Origin: Verrucomicrobiales bacterium
GTDB taxonomy: Bacteria > Verrucomicrobiota > Verrucomicrobiia > Limisphaerales > CANJXF01
Length of the DNA stretch: 48,490 nucleotides
Assembly: GCA_947478865.1 (NCBI GenBank)
Contig: CANJXF010000003.1
Span: 90,912 to 139,401 of the forward strand
Direction of reading: 5' to 3'
The translations under genes and the position numbers were made by a program. How positions within the stretch are numbered: position 1 is the first letter of the stretch; each line of letters begins with the position of its first letter. Shown in pieces: positions 18,145-26,730 of this stretch. The notes below the pieces were generated by a model. The model made no database searches. It worked only from the letters and a program-made list of their open reading frames with translations, and was not told the origin of the DNA.

Positions 18145-19075
18145 GCGCAGAGCGTTTCCGTAGAAAAACGAAGAGCAAGACCCCGGCGGTGGCGATGGCA
18201 GCTAAGGTGATCCAACGAGGGGTTGAAGCTGAAGCAGCGGTGGCGATAGGAGTTGGCGCTTTTCTATTTTCACCTGAAAAAATATTGGTCGGCGCTCTCA
18301 CGCTGATCGAGGCTGCCGGCTTTGATTCTAGACGAACGACTGGCCCCAACCCTGCGGTTCGCTGGTCTTCAGCGCTAAACTTCTCCGCGCGCTTTCGCTC
18401 CTCTTCATCTTTGATTTTTTTTACCTCGGCAAACATCGGCGGCAGCTTGAGATTCGGAACCTTGGGAAGCTTGATCCCGTATTGATCGTAACCGGCCGCG
18501 AGATGCCGGTAAACTTCCAGCGCATGTTGGTGTTTGAAATCCGGCTCTGGAATTCCGGAATACTCCGCGATTGCATAACGCCAACTCTCTAATTCTCCTT
18601 CGCGAGTGCCCGGAGGCTTCTCGGTTTGGTCGTAGATTTTTCGTAACAACGCCGCTCCGCCACGCATGTTATCGAAGGGATCCTTCTTGAGATCCTCCGG
18701 CGTTTTGCCAATCAATTTCGCAGCTTCGATCAAACTGTGGCCGAAGAACTCATTGTCCCAAAGCGACATGATTCCATACGGGCGCGGCTTGCCGCTTTCC
18801 GGCGAATAGCTTTGACCCTCTGGCCAGATGAGATGATCCCACCGTGTTTGCGCGAACGAAACTCCCTCAAGGATTTCCACGGGCACATTAAACTCCCTGG
18901 CTGCCCTCTCAAAAAGAGCCGGATAATTCGCCGCTTCCATCTTGCGCGTGAATTGGGTAATCGCCGCATCACGCGCAAAATCTTCTGGCGTCTTCGGCTT
19001 TTGCTGTGCGAAAGCGGTGGAAAAGGTGAGCCCCATGAAAAGGGCGACGATGGGCTGGTAAATCTCGAAACGCAT
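18134..19075 (-). CDS. Secreted, C-terminally anchored transglycosylase-like (lysozyme-fold) protein
   Basis: A 313-residue protein. A signal peptide (1-23, ending AFA) is followed by a lysozyme-like region (about 45-195): NVPVEILEGVSFAQTRWD, PRPYGIMSLWDNEFFGHSLIEAAKLIG, DPFDNMRGGAALLRKIYD, and WRYAIAEYSG. At the place where lytic transglycosylases and related domains carry the catalytic Glu (typically E-S-R-W), this protein has Q76-T-R-W, so it may be non-catalytic or may use another acid. A basic, charged linker (215-240) and one membrane helix (about 287-304) with RKRSAPKR at the very end complete it. It would sit in the inner membrane with the domain in the periplasm. It lies 16 bp downstream of pdxA, in the same direction. 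Confidence 0.72.
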   Translation of the reverse strand: MRFEIYQPIVALFMGLTFSTAFAQQKPKTPEDFARDAAITQFTRKMEAANYPALFERAAREFNVPVEILEGVSFAQTRWDHLIWPEGQSYSPESGKPRPYGIMSLWDNEFFGHSLIEAAKLIGKTPEDLKKDPFDNMRGGAALLRKIYDQTEKPPGTREGELESWRYAIAEYSGIPEPDFKHQHALEVYRHLAAGYDQYGIKLPKVPNLKLPPMFAEVKKIKDEEERKRAEKFSAEDQRTAGLGPVVRLESKPAASISVRAPTNIFSGENRKAPTPIATAASASTPRWITLAAIATAGVLLFVFLRKRSAPKR

Positions 19076-19091
19076 TCCGGAACTTTGTGAA

Positions 19092-20084
19092 TCAACGCCG
19101 CTGTTTCACGAGCTGCTTGGCCAGGCGAATGGCCGCAATCATGCTCGAAGGATTCGCCTGATTTTTTCCAGCAATGTCGTAGGCAGTACCGTGGTCCGGC
19201 GATGTGCGCACGAAAGGCAAGCCGAGCGTCCAGTTCACGCCATTTTCGAAGGCGACCATTTTCAACGGAATCAATCCCTGGTCATGGTACATCGCGACGA
19301 CCGCTTCGAAGTTTCCGTGATAAGCGTAATAAAAAAGTGAGTCCGCCGCGAATGGCCCTGCCGCATCGATTCCTTTCGCGCGCGCCGCGTTGACGACCGG
19401 CGCAATGAGGCTGATTTCTTCCGTGCCCATTTGTCCGCCTTCCCCTGCGTGCGGGTTTAGGCCGCAAACGCCGATTCGCGCCTGCTCCAAGCCAAGATCG
19501 CGGCACGCCTGCGCCGCAAGCCGGATTGCCAGATCAATTTTCTCCGCGCGCAATTGGGCCGCCACCAGCTTCAGCGGAACATGCGTGGTGGCCAATGCCA
19601 CGCGCAACCAGCGGCCGCGATCGTCCTGGCCGAGCAGCATCATCGCGGTCTGATCCGTGCCGGCCAGTTCCGAGAGATATTCGGTCTGTCCAATGAATGC
19701 CTGTCCGCTGCGCAAGATCGCTTCTTTATTTACCGGGGCCGTCACCAACGCATCGGCTTCCATTCGCAAACAACGCTGGGCGCCATCGGTCAACCATGCC
19801 ATCGCGGCCCGAGCCACACCCGGCGAACCTGGGCTCAAATCGGCTGGCAACGATCCGGGGCAGGGATTGTGCAACGAGAAACGGTGCGTGTCGTTCTTGC
19901 GATCGTATTCAGCGAGGGGAAGGCGCAAGCCAAGTTGGTCGTTCAGCTGGCGCATCAACTCGACATCGCCGATCAGCAGGTAATGAAATTCGTCGGATTG
20001 ACCTTCAGCGGCGAGCGCTTTGAGGGTGACTTCGGGGCCAACGCCCGTCACGTCGCCGATAGAAATTGCAAGTCTGGCAGTCAT
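19092..20084 (-). CDS. pdxA: 4-hydroxythreonine-4-phosphate dehydrogenase PdxA
   Basis: A 330-residue NAD-dependent dehydrogenase of pyridoxal phosphate biosynthesis (DXP-dependent route). Family marks: I-S-I-G-D-V-T-G-V-G-P-E near the start, the metal-ligand histidines in ATTHVPL, GLNPHAGEGGQMG and MYHDQGLIPLK, and TSPDHGTAYDIAGK near the C-terminus. The segment that normally reads G-H-T-E-[FY]-L, whose His contacts substrate phosphate, reads G-Q-T-E-Y-L here; this may be a lineage variant or may shift substrate preference toward PdxA2-like activity. It follows the surA-like gene by 75 bp in the same direction, the order also seen in enterobacteria. Confidence 0.94.
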   Translation of the reverse strand: MTARLAISIGDVTGVGPEVTLKALAAEGQSDEFHYLLIGDVELMRQLNDQLGLRLPLAEYDRKNDTHRFSLHNPCPGSLPADLSPGSPGVARAAMAWLTDGAQRCLRMEADALVTAPVNKEAILRSGQAFIGQTEYLSELAGTDQTAMMLLGQDDRGRWLRVALATTHVPLKLVAAQLRAEKIDLAIRLAAQACRDLGLEQARIGVCGLNPHAGEGGQMGTEEISLIAPVVNAARAKGIDAAGPFAADSLFYYAYHGNFEAVVAMYHDQGLIPLKMVAFENGVNWTLGLPFVRTSPDHGTAYDIAGKNQANPSSMIAAIRLAKQLVKQRR

Positions 20085-20159
20085 GGGAATTTAGGTTTCT
20101 GAACGCCGATATTTGAACTTCATTAACCAAATGAACCAGCCAGCCGCTTGCGGGCAGGA

Positions 20160-21125
20160 TCAGTAGTAACGGACGAATGATTTATTCCTGAGCCGATCAA
20201 TCCATTGCTTCCGCATTTTGGCGGACTCCTGCGCTTTCAAGGTTGATTCAATCTCTTCGCGCACATCCGCAATCGGACGAACGTGAGCGGGTCGCGCTTC
20301 CTCAACAAACATCAGGTAACAACCCTCGGGTTGCTCAATCACTCCGCTAACCTGCCCCGACTTCAACGCAAACGCTGCATCGGCCAATTCCTTTTTCAAG
20401 TCAGTCCGCTCGCGATCCACCCAGCCGCGGTCGCCGCCTTCCGCGCGCTGTGCGCCTTCCGAATAAATCGTCGCCATCTCGGCAAACGCTGCGCCCTCCT
20501 GAATCTTCTTCAAAACTTCCTCGGCCAGCTTTTTGGCGCGGCCCGGCTCCGCAGCGGGCGACTGGCTCAAAACAATCATGCGCAGCTTCACCTGATCTCC
20601 GACTTTGTATTTCTCCTGATTGCTGGCGTAAAATTTTTCGATCTTAAACGGGGAGACTAAAATCTTCTGTGATGAAATATTCTCCTTGCTCAGATATTGA
20701 ACGATAATTCGATCCCGTTGCTGCTGGCGAAAAGCCTCTTTTGTCATTCCCTCCGATTGCAGCGTTTTGGTCAAACGAGCGCTATCGCCATAAAAATTCT
20801 TGCGGATTTCGTCGCGAATCGCGTCATCGATAAAAGTTTCTGGCAGCTTATAGCCCGCCGTCTTGAACTCGTTCAGAATCAGCTGGCGCTCCACCAATTC
20901 CTCGATTTGATCCGCCCGAAGTTTCTTCAAGCGCTCTTCCAGAATCTGCGGTTGATTACGATATTGCCTGACCAGCCCGTCCGCAATCAGCGCGATCCCG
21001 CGCTCGACCTGGTCGTAAGTGATGACCGTGTCATTGACAATGGCGTTGATGCCATTGACCAGCGCGGCCTGCGTGAATCCGGAAGAACAGAGCAAAACGA
21101 CAACAGCAAAGCGAGAAACTCTCAT
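20160..21125 (-). CDS. surA: SurA-like periplasmic peptidyl-prolyl isomerase / chaperone
   Basis: A 321-residue protein with a signal peptide (1-20, ending TQA). The SurA N-terminal chaperone domain is recognisable: LVNGINAIVNDTVITYDQVERGI, then VERQLILNEFKTAGYKLPETFID and the helix pair to about 150. A single parvulin domain follows (about 175-275: VKLRMIVLSQSP, GAAFAEMATIYSEGAQRAEGGDRGW, ALKSGQVSGVIEQPEGCYLMFVEE). E. coli SurA has two parvulin domains; the single-domain form is common elsewhere. The last helix (IESTLKAQESAKMRKQWIDRLR) returns to the chaperone core. Its likely clients are outer membrane proteins. It is divergent from the helicase gene, with 111 bp between the two starts. Confidence 0.9.
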   Translation of the reverse strand: MRVSRFAVVVLLCSSGFTQAALVNGINAIVNDTVITYDQVERGIALIADGLVRQYRNQPQILEERLKKLRADQIEELVERQLILNEFKTAGYKLPETFIDDAIRDEIRKNFYGDSARLTKTLQSEGMTKEAFRQQQRDRIIVQYLSKENISSQKILVSPFKIEKFYASNQEKYKVGDQVKLRMIVLSQSPAAEPGRAKKLAEEVLKKIQEGAAFAEMATIYSEGAQRAEGGDRGWVDRERTDLKKELADAAFALKSGQVSGVIEQPEGCYLMFVEEARPAHVRPIADVREEIESTLKAQESAKMRKQWIDRLRNKSFVRYY

Positions 21126-21236
21126 GCAATTCTCGATTGTAAGCGCGAGTAAATGAAGGTCAAGCGCCAGAGCGAAATCACCAGCTGGAGCTTGAAAATT
21201 CTCGGTCGTTCATCGCGTGGCATGATACGCTAAGCC

Positions 21237-23732
21237 ATGCCGTTGAGGTTCGATGAAGCGAGGAAAGTTTTTACCGTGTCGGTCCGCGAATTGGCGGAGT
21301 CCGACGACGTCCGGCGGGCTGGATTTGAGCGAGGCGAAACCTGGGGCCGGCTTGGGCTCGGAGCCGAGTTGCACGCGAATCTGCTGGAAAAACGGTGTCG
21401 CACGAATGCTTCTTACCAGCGCGAAATTCATCTCGAAACCAAAATCGATTTAGGCGAATGGACCGCCATCATCACGGGCCGCTTGGACGGATGCTTCGAG
21501 CAGAGTGGCGGGTGGCTGATCGAAGAATTTAAATCCGCCCACGCTCCCGAAACTTATGTCCGTCCCTTTGGCCCGAGCTTTGAGCGACATCGCCGGCAGC
21601 TCCTGATTTATTGTCATCTTTGGCGGGCACTCGGCCACGGACCCATCACCGGCGCCTTGATCTACGTGGATATTACAACGGAAAAGGAGTTCGCGTTTGA
21701 GATTCCTTACCACGAATCCGCCCAGCAAAAAGAAATTGAATCGCGCCTTCACCGGTTGCTCGCCATCTGGAAATCGGAGGAATCAGTTCGCAAAAACAAA
21801 GCAACGATTGCTGCGACCCTGCCGTTTCCTCATCAAGCGCCACGGCCCGGCCAGGTAATTTTGATCGATGTTGTGCGCGAAACAGTTCGCTCTGGCGGAA
21901 ATCTTTTAGCCGAAGCGCCGACCGGTTCCGGCAAAACGGCGGCGGGACTTCATCCGGCTCTAGCTGGGGCACTTGCTACTGGTAAAAAGCTTTTTTTCCT
22001 CACGGCGAAAACCTCGCAGCAGAAAATGGCGGCGGACTCCTTGGTGGCGATGAACAAAGCGGGCGGCTTTCGCACCCTGCAACTGCGTTCCAAAGAAAAG
22101 ATGTGCGCCAACGACCGCGTGATTTGCCACGAGGATTTCTGCCCCTACGCGAAGAATTATCCGGAGAAAATGGAGCGGTCTCAATTGCTGGAACGCCTGC
22201 GCGATTCGCAAACGCACCATGACCCTGCCGCCGTCTTTGAAAAGGCGAAGCGCGAGAAAGTTTGCCCGTTCGAAGTTCAGCTTGAATTAGCCTCGCGTGC
22301 CGACGCCGTAGTTGCTGATTACAACTACGTTTTTGATCCGGGCGTGGCGCTGCGGCAAACTGAAGAATTGGAAGACACAATTCTGCTCGTGGACGAAGCG
22401 CATAATCTCCCGGACCGAGCGCGCCAGATTTTTTCCCCGGAACTAATCCAGGCCGATTTTCGCTCTGCGCTCAGCTACGCCGAGGGACACGTCGAAAGAA
22501 AAAGCCGTTCTGCAAAACCTTCCGCAAGGAAAAGCAAAACCGATTCCGATCAAAGTATTCTTTCTTTGGGCGACTCCGCCGGCCAGCAAATGGAGCAGTA
22601 TTTGTTTGCCGAAATCTGTGACGCTCTTTCGGCCGGTTTGACCATTCTGGAAAATACGGCGGAGGTTTTGTCCGTTGAGCAGCCCATTGCTGAAGTGGTT
22701 CCGCCCATGTCGCAATTGCGCAAGCTTTGGAAGGGATGGGAGGGGAATTTCATCGAGTATCTCTCGTGGAAAAGGGAACACAAAATCGCCGCAGTTGATG
22801 ACCCGATCGTCGAAATCCATTTTGCGCTGCAACGGTTTCTATCGGTGCTGAATCAATTTGGTCCCGGGTTTACCTGCGTGGTCGAGCAAGCTACGTCGGG
22901 GATTCGCCTTGCGCTAGTGTGCCTCGATCCAGCGCGCCCGCTCGCTCCACTTTTTGCATCCGCGTCGGCAACGGTTTTGCTTTCAGCCACGCTCAGCCCG
23001 GTCGAAACCATCCGTCGTGTTTTGGGTCTTGAAGCGGCGCGCACGAAATCGATTTCGTTGCCGCCGCCCTTTCCGCGCGAGAACCGGAGCGTATTGATTC
23101 TGCCGCAAGTGAGAACCACCTTTGGCGCGCGCGAAAAAAACTTCCCTCGCATCGCGACTCTGGTTGCCGAGATGGCCGATGCCGTGCCCGGAAATGTTTT
23201 GGTGCTGTTCCCGAGTTACACGTTTTTGGCGAAAGTTGCGGAACTAATGCCTCCGACTGCGGCGCGGTTGCTCAAGCAGCGCCCCAATGTTCCCGAAGTT
23301 GAACGCCAGGAGATTCTGCGTGCGCTATCCAATGCGCGGCATGAAAGAATCCTGCTCTTTGCCGTTTTAGGCGGGATGTATGCCGAAGGGGTGGATTACC
23401 CGGGCGAGCTTTTGTCCGGCGTCTTCGTTGTTTCACCCGCGCTGCCGCAGGTTTCTTTCGAGCGCGAGCTTTTGCGCCGCTATTTTGACGAGCAGGAGCA
23501 AGCTGGTTTCGCTTACGCCTATTTGCAACCCGGGATGACGCGCGTCATCCAGGCGGCCGGGAGATTGATCCGGAGTGAAACGGATCGCGGTGTGATCGCG
23601 TTGATTTGCCAACGATTTTTGCAGATGCCGTATGCCGATTATCTGCCGAGAGATTGGTTCGATGAAGTTCCGGGGGAAATGATCGCGCAAAATCCAACGG
23701 AAAAAATCAGCCGCTTTTTCCAACTCGGATAG
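21237..23732 (+). CDS. PD-(D/E)XK nuclease fused to an XPD/DinG-type Fe-S helicase
   Basis: An 831-residue DNA repair-type enzyme. Residues about 10-170 form a RecB/Cas4-like nuclease domain: the opening VSVRELAE, then GAELH, then D84 in GRLDG and E97-x-K99 in IEEFKSAH as metal and catalytic residues. The helicase has Walker A APTGSGKT (K233) and the DEAH box (386-389). Four cysteines between them, C290, C297, C302 and C343, match the [4Fe-4S] domain of XPD/DinG helicases. C-terminal motifs include VLLSATL, G-M-Y-A-E-G-V-D-Y-P and Q-A-A-G-R-L-I-R-S. Similar fused proteins are known from Clostridia and other phyla. It is expected to be a 5'-3' helicase-nuclease on DNA with single-stranded tails. 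It stands alone, divergent from surA and convergent with ffh. Confidence 0.92.
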   Translation: MPLRFDEARKVFTVSVRELAESDDVRRAGFERGETWGRLGLGAELHANLLEKRCRTNASYQREIHLETKIDLGEWTAIITGRLDGCFEQSGGWLIEEFKSAHAPETYVRPFGPSFERHRRQLLIYCHLWRALGHGPITGALIYVDITTEKEFAFEIPYHESAQQKEIESRLHRLLAIWKSEESVRKNKATIAATLPFPHQAPRPGQVILIDVVRETVRSGGNLLAEAPTGSGKTAAGLHPALAGALATGKKLFFLTAKTSQQKMAADSLVAMNKAGGFRTLQLRSKEKMCANDRVICHEDFCPYAKNYPEKMERSQLLERLRDSQTHHDPAAVFEKAKREKVCPFEVQLELASRADAVVADYNYVFDPGVALRQTEELEDTILLVDEAHNLPDRARQIFSPELIQADFRSALSYAEGHVERKSRSAKPSARKSKTDSDQSILSLGDSAGQQMEQYLFAEICDALSAGLTILENTAEVLSVEQPIAEVVPPMSQLRKLWKGWEGNFIEYLSWKREHKIAAVDDPIVEIHFALQRFLSVLNQFGPGFTCVVEQATSGIRLALVCLDPARPLAPLFASASATVLLSATLSPVETIRRVLGLEAARTKSISLPPPFPRENRSVLILPQVRTTFGAREKNFPRIATLVAEMADAVPGNVLVLFPSYTFLAKVAELMPPTAARLLKQRPNVPEVERQEILRALSNARHERILLFAVLGGMYAEGVDYPGELLSGVFVVSPALPQVSFERELLRRYFDEQEQAGFAYAYLQPGMTRVIQAAGRLIRSETDRGVIALICQRFLQMPYADYLPRDWFDEVPGEMIAQNPTEKISRFFQLG

Positions 23733-23786
23733 GTGCGGATCGCTGCCCCGCGAATCTTGGTTCTTGAACAGCGGCAGCAGGGCGCA

Positions 23787-25130
23787 TCATCGCCGCACCA
23801 TTCCCGGCATCCCTCCGCCCATTTTCGACATCATCTTTTGGAACTTGCCCATCTTTTTCATCATCTGCTGCATCTGCCCAAAACGGTTCAGCAGGTTATT
23901 GAGCTCAGAGACATTCACGCCGCTTCCCTTGGCGATGCGCACCCGCCGTTTCGCATTGAGAATCGTCGGGTTGCGCCGCTCCTGAAACGTCATCGCGCAA
24001 ATCATTCCTTCCATGCGCTTGAATTCTTTTTCCTGTTTGCCGAGGTCTGCGCCTTTCAACATTTCTGAGCCGCCGGGCAACATCCCGACAACGCTTTCGA
24101 GCGAGCCGAGTTTTTTCATCTGGCGCAATTGCTCGAGAAAATCTTCGAGGGTGAACTGTCCCTTGCGCATCTTTTCTTCCATGCGCTTGGCATCGGCTTC
24201 ATCCACGGCTTCTGCCGCGCGTTCGACCAGGCTGACCACGTCGCCCATGCCCAGAATGCGCGACGCCATGCGCTCGGGATGAAACGGCTCGAAGTCTTCT
24301 AGTTTTTCGCCAACGCCGCCGAACTTGATCGGCTTGCCGGTAACCGATTTCAAACTCAAGGCCGCGCCGCCGCGGGCATCGCCGTCCAGTTTCGTGAGAA
24401 TGGCGCCCGTGATATTCAGCGCCTTATCGAAATGGCTGGCGACATTCACCGCTTCCTGTCCGGTCGCCGCATCGAGCACGAGCAGGATTTCCTGCGGCTT
24501 GATCAGGTCGCGCAGGCGCACCAGTTCCTGCACCAGCGGCTCGTCAATTTGCAGGCGGCCGGCAGTATCGAAAATCAACGTGTTGCGATTATTCTGACGG
24601 GCAAAATCAAAGGCGTTGCGCGCGATTTTCAAGACATCGGTTTCGCCGCGCATCACCAGCACCGGGATATCCAATTGTTTGCCGAGCGTCGCCAGCTGAT
24701 CCATCGCCGCCGGTCGATAAACATCCGCCGCGACGAGCAAGGGCGTGCGTCCCTGTTTGTGCAAAAGGCGAGCGAGTTTACCGCTGGAAGTCGTTTTTCC
24801 CGAGCCGTGCAAACCCACCATCATCACGCAACTCGGATTGCCGGAAAGTTCCAGGGATTGGTTGGTCGAGCCGAGCAGCTCCACTAATTCGTCGTGGATG
24901 ATTTTGATGATCTGCTGGCCGGGCTGAATGCTTTGGATCACTTCCTGGCCGAGCGCTTTTTCCTTCACGCGCTCGATGAAATCGCGAGCGACCTTGAAAT
25001 TCACGTCCGCTTCCAGCAGCGCCATGCGCACTTCGCGCAAGGAATCGCCGACGTTGGTTTCGGAAATCTTGCCCAGGCCGCGCAAATTCTTGAAAGCGTT
25101 CTGCAACTTTTCACTAAGAGAATCGAACAT
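23787..25130 (-). CDS. ffh: Signal recognition particle protein Ffh
   Basis: A 447-residue SRP54 GTPase that targets nascent membrane proteins with 4.5S RNA and FtsY. N domain (1-90, MFDSLSEKLQNAFKNLRGLG). G domain has G1 GLHGSGKTTSSGKLA, G3 DTAGR, G4 TKLDGDARGG, and the closing GGVGEKLEDFEPFHPERMASRILGMGD. The M domain is rich in methionine at its end (FGQMQQMMKKMGKFQKMMSKMGGGM) and has the RNA-binding helix-turn-helix segment RRVRIAKGSGVNVSELN. Length and order are standard. No 4.5S RNA gene was recognised nearby. It is divergent from tRNA-Tyr. Confidence 0.98.
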   Translation of the reverse strand: MFDSLSEKLQNAFKNLRGLGKISETNVGDSLREVRMALLEADVNFKVARDFIERVKEKALGQEVIQSIQPGQQIIKIIHDELVELLGSTNQSLELSGNPSCVMMVGLHGSGKTTSSGKLARLLHKQGRTPLLVAADVYRPAAMDQLATLGKQLDIPVLVMRGETDVLKIARNAFDFARQNNRNTLIFDTAGRLQIDEPLVQELVRLRDLIKPQEILLVLDAATGQEAVNVASHFDKALNITGAILTKLDGDARGGAALSLKSVTGKPIKFGGVGEKLEDFEPFHPERMASRILGMGDVVSLVERAAEAVDEADAKRMEEKMRKGQFTLEDFLEQLRQMKKLGSLESVVGMLPGGSEMLKGADLGKQEKEFKRMEGMICAMTFQERRNPTILNAKRRVRIAKGSGVNVSELNNLLNRFGQMQQMMKKMGKFQKMMSKMGGGMPGMVRR

Positions 25131-25322
25131 GCCCGTAAGCTAACGTTTGCGGTTCAAAGTTCAAACAGAAGATGAGGAGCGAGAAAACGTTTCGGGCCGA
25201 ATTTTCAGAAAAAGCTCACATTTCCCCGTTTCAGAATTGGTCGCGCTCCGAAGTGAAGATGGGCTTTTCCGGCAGCCGCGCGCGGGCGGATGGAGTTTGG
25301 CGCGTTCTTCTGACTTCGAGAT

Positions 25323-25351
25323 TTGACAGTGCGGAGGTGTTTGGACATATT
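25323..25351 (+). promoter_or_regulatory. Sigma-70-type promoter for tRNA-Tyr
   Basis: TTGACA (25323-25328) is followed after 17 bp by CATATT (25346-25351). The tRNA 5' end is 17 bp further on, the expected distance for a short 5' leader. Confidence 0.7.
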
Positions 25352-25367
25352 GCGCCGCTCAACGGCT

Positions 25368-25453
25368 GGTAGGTTACCCAAGTGGCCAACGGGGGCAGAC
25401 TGTAAATCTGCTGGCTTACGCCTTCCTGAGTTCGAATCTCAGACCTACCACCA
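25368..25453 (+). tRNA. tRNA-Tyr (anticodon GTA)
   Basis: An 86-nt class II tRNA with encoded CCA. The acceptor stem pairs GGTAGGT (25368-25374) with ACCTACC (25443-25449), with A as discriminator then CCA. The anticodon arm is GCAGA-CTGTAAA-TCTGC with anticodon GTA. A long variable arm, as bacterial tRNA-Tyr requires, precedes the T arm CTGAG-TTCGAAT-CTCAG. A promoter lies upstream and a hairpin downstream. Confidence 0.97.
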
Positions 25454-25462
25454 CCTTTAAAC

Positions 25463-25495
25463 ACGGGGCTAAACCCCGTTTCACCCAATTTTTTC
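25463..25495 (+). terminator. Probable terminator after tRNA-Tyr
   Basis: ACGGGG (25463-25468) pairs with CCCCGT (25474-25479) over CTAAA, followed by TTTCACCC and then a run of six T at about 25489-25494. The U-tract is displaced by several bases, so efficiency is uncertain. Confidence 0.55.
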
Positions 25496-25797
25496 AATGG
25501 TTTTAGAGGTATCTCGGTTTTTCATCAGTGCGCTTTGCTGCTTCTGCCTTCTTTTGCGTTTCCTTCCAAACCGATGCTCAGAAAGCGTACAGAAAGCGTA
25601 CAAGAAAAATAGGGGCGTTTTCTGCGCTGCGTTGCTCTCACCGCTGCATTTCTGATTCGTGCGCCTGAATCGAATTCGTTCGGCTGTTATTTACGATTCC
25701 AACCTCTGAGCGCTAAGGCATCGATCGCAAGTGGGGATTCTCGAAAATATACCGGGGCAAAAGCTGGGGATATGCCGAAGAACGTGACACGCGCCGG
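25496..25797. other. Non-coding stretch between tRNA-Tyr and the first gene remnant
   Basis: About 300 bp without a convincing gene. The only structure I see is the perfect tandem repeat at 25579-25600. There is no integrase gene here. Because it sits between a tRNA and an accessory region, it is where an integration scar would be expected. Confidence 0.6.
25579..25600. repeat. Perfect tandem repeat, 2 x 11 bp (CAGAAAGCGTA)
   Basis: CAGAAAGCGTA occurs at 25579-25589 and again at 25590-25600 without a gap, followed by CAAGAAAAATA. It could be a protein-binding pair or a remnant of a mobile element; nothing decides between them. Confidence 0.75.
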
Positions 25798-25834
25798 TTG
25801 ACCGCTATGCTCCAGCCAAACACTGTATCGAACC

Positions 25835-26619
25835 ATGACCGCAAAAAACTGGCTCCTGCGTCTTCTGCTTCTCAGCTTCATTTCGTCCGTCGCCGCGCTC
25901 GCCGCGCCCGCGCCGCTGTTCGACGGCAAATCATTCGACGGCTGCCCGAATCGCTCTCGCTCCTCCGCGAACGCGTGCAGGACGAGAACCCGCGCGTGCG
26001 GCTCGAAGCCGTGGTCGCCGCGAGCTACGTGCCGAAGGCGGAGGCGGTGGAAGTCGTCGCGGCGGCCGTGGATCGTCCGCGCGATCCGTTCCTCGATTAC
26101 GCCATGCGCCAGAGCGCGCGCGCTTTGCAGCCGCGCTGGGCGACCGCGTTCGCAGCGAACCAGCTCAAGCTCGGCAGCGCGGCGCAGACAGATTATCTGA
26201 AGAAACTTCTCGGCACGCCGCCGAAGCAGGCGTCGCCGGGCGAGATGATTTACGAGATGGCCTGCCTGCCGTGCCATCAGCCGGAGGGCAAAGGTTTACC
26301 CGGCGTGTATCCGCCGCTGGCCGGCAGCGAATGGGTGCGCGGCGACGCGGCGCGGCTGATCAAGATCGTGCTGCATGGTTTGCAGGGACCGATCGCGGTT
26401 GGGGGTCAGAATTTCGGCGGTCCCGGCGCCGTGCCGATGCCCGCCATGGGCGGACTGACCGACGAGCAAATCGCCGACGTGCTCACCTTTGTGCGCGGAA
26501 CGTTCGGCCCGAACGGTGCGCCGGTGAAAGCCGCCGAAGTGCAGGCCGCGCGCTCCGCCGCCGGTCCGCGGGAAACGCCCTGGACCGAACTGGAACTCAG
26601 CCTGCGATTGACCCAATAG
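25835..26619 (+). pseudogene. Chimeric remnant: DUF1080 signal peptide joined out of frame to a HEAT/cytochrome c C-terminus
   Basis: The ATG at 25835 starts a good signal peptide (MTAKNWLLRLLLLSFISSVAALA) and the opening of a DUF1080 domain (APLFDGKSFDG). At about 25942 the similarity switches, in another frame, to the C-terminal part of a PVC-type haem protein: HEAT-like helices (LPESLSLLRERVQDENPRV and onward) then a cytochrome c domain with C-L-P-C-H at 26263-26277 and a likely Met ligand in VPMPAMGGLTDEQI. The cytochrome frame is open from 25798 but its own N-terminus is spurious. The simplest reading is a deletion that fused two genes and destroyed both. If translated from 25798 the product would lack an export signal, so haem attachment is unlikely. 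Confidence 0.7.
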
Positions 26620-26730
26620 TAAGAAACCCCATATCTGAATCGTGTTCCAAATCTCGTGCTGAGATTACAGAAAGCTCTACGTTATGAATGGGACAGCCTG
26701 CTCGAAAAATAATTTGTTTTGGCAATTCAT

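Noticed and set aside
23733-23786. Terminator hairpin between the helicase gene and ffh
   Set aside because: GCTGCC and GGCAGC are far apart with a large loop and no T-run.
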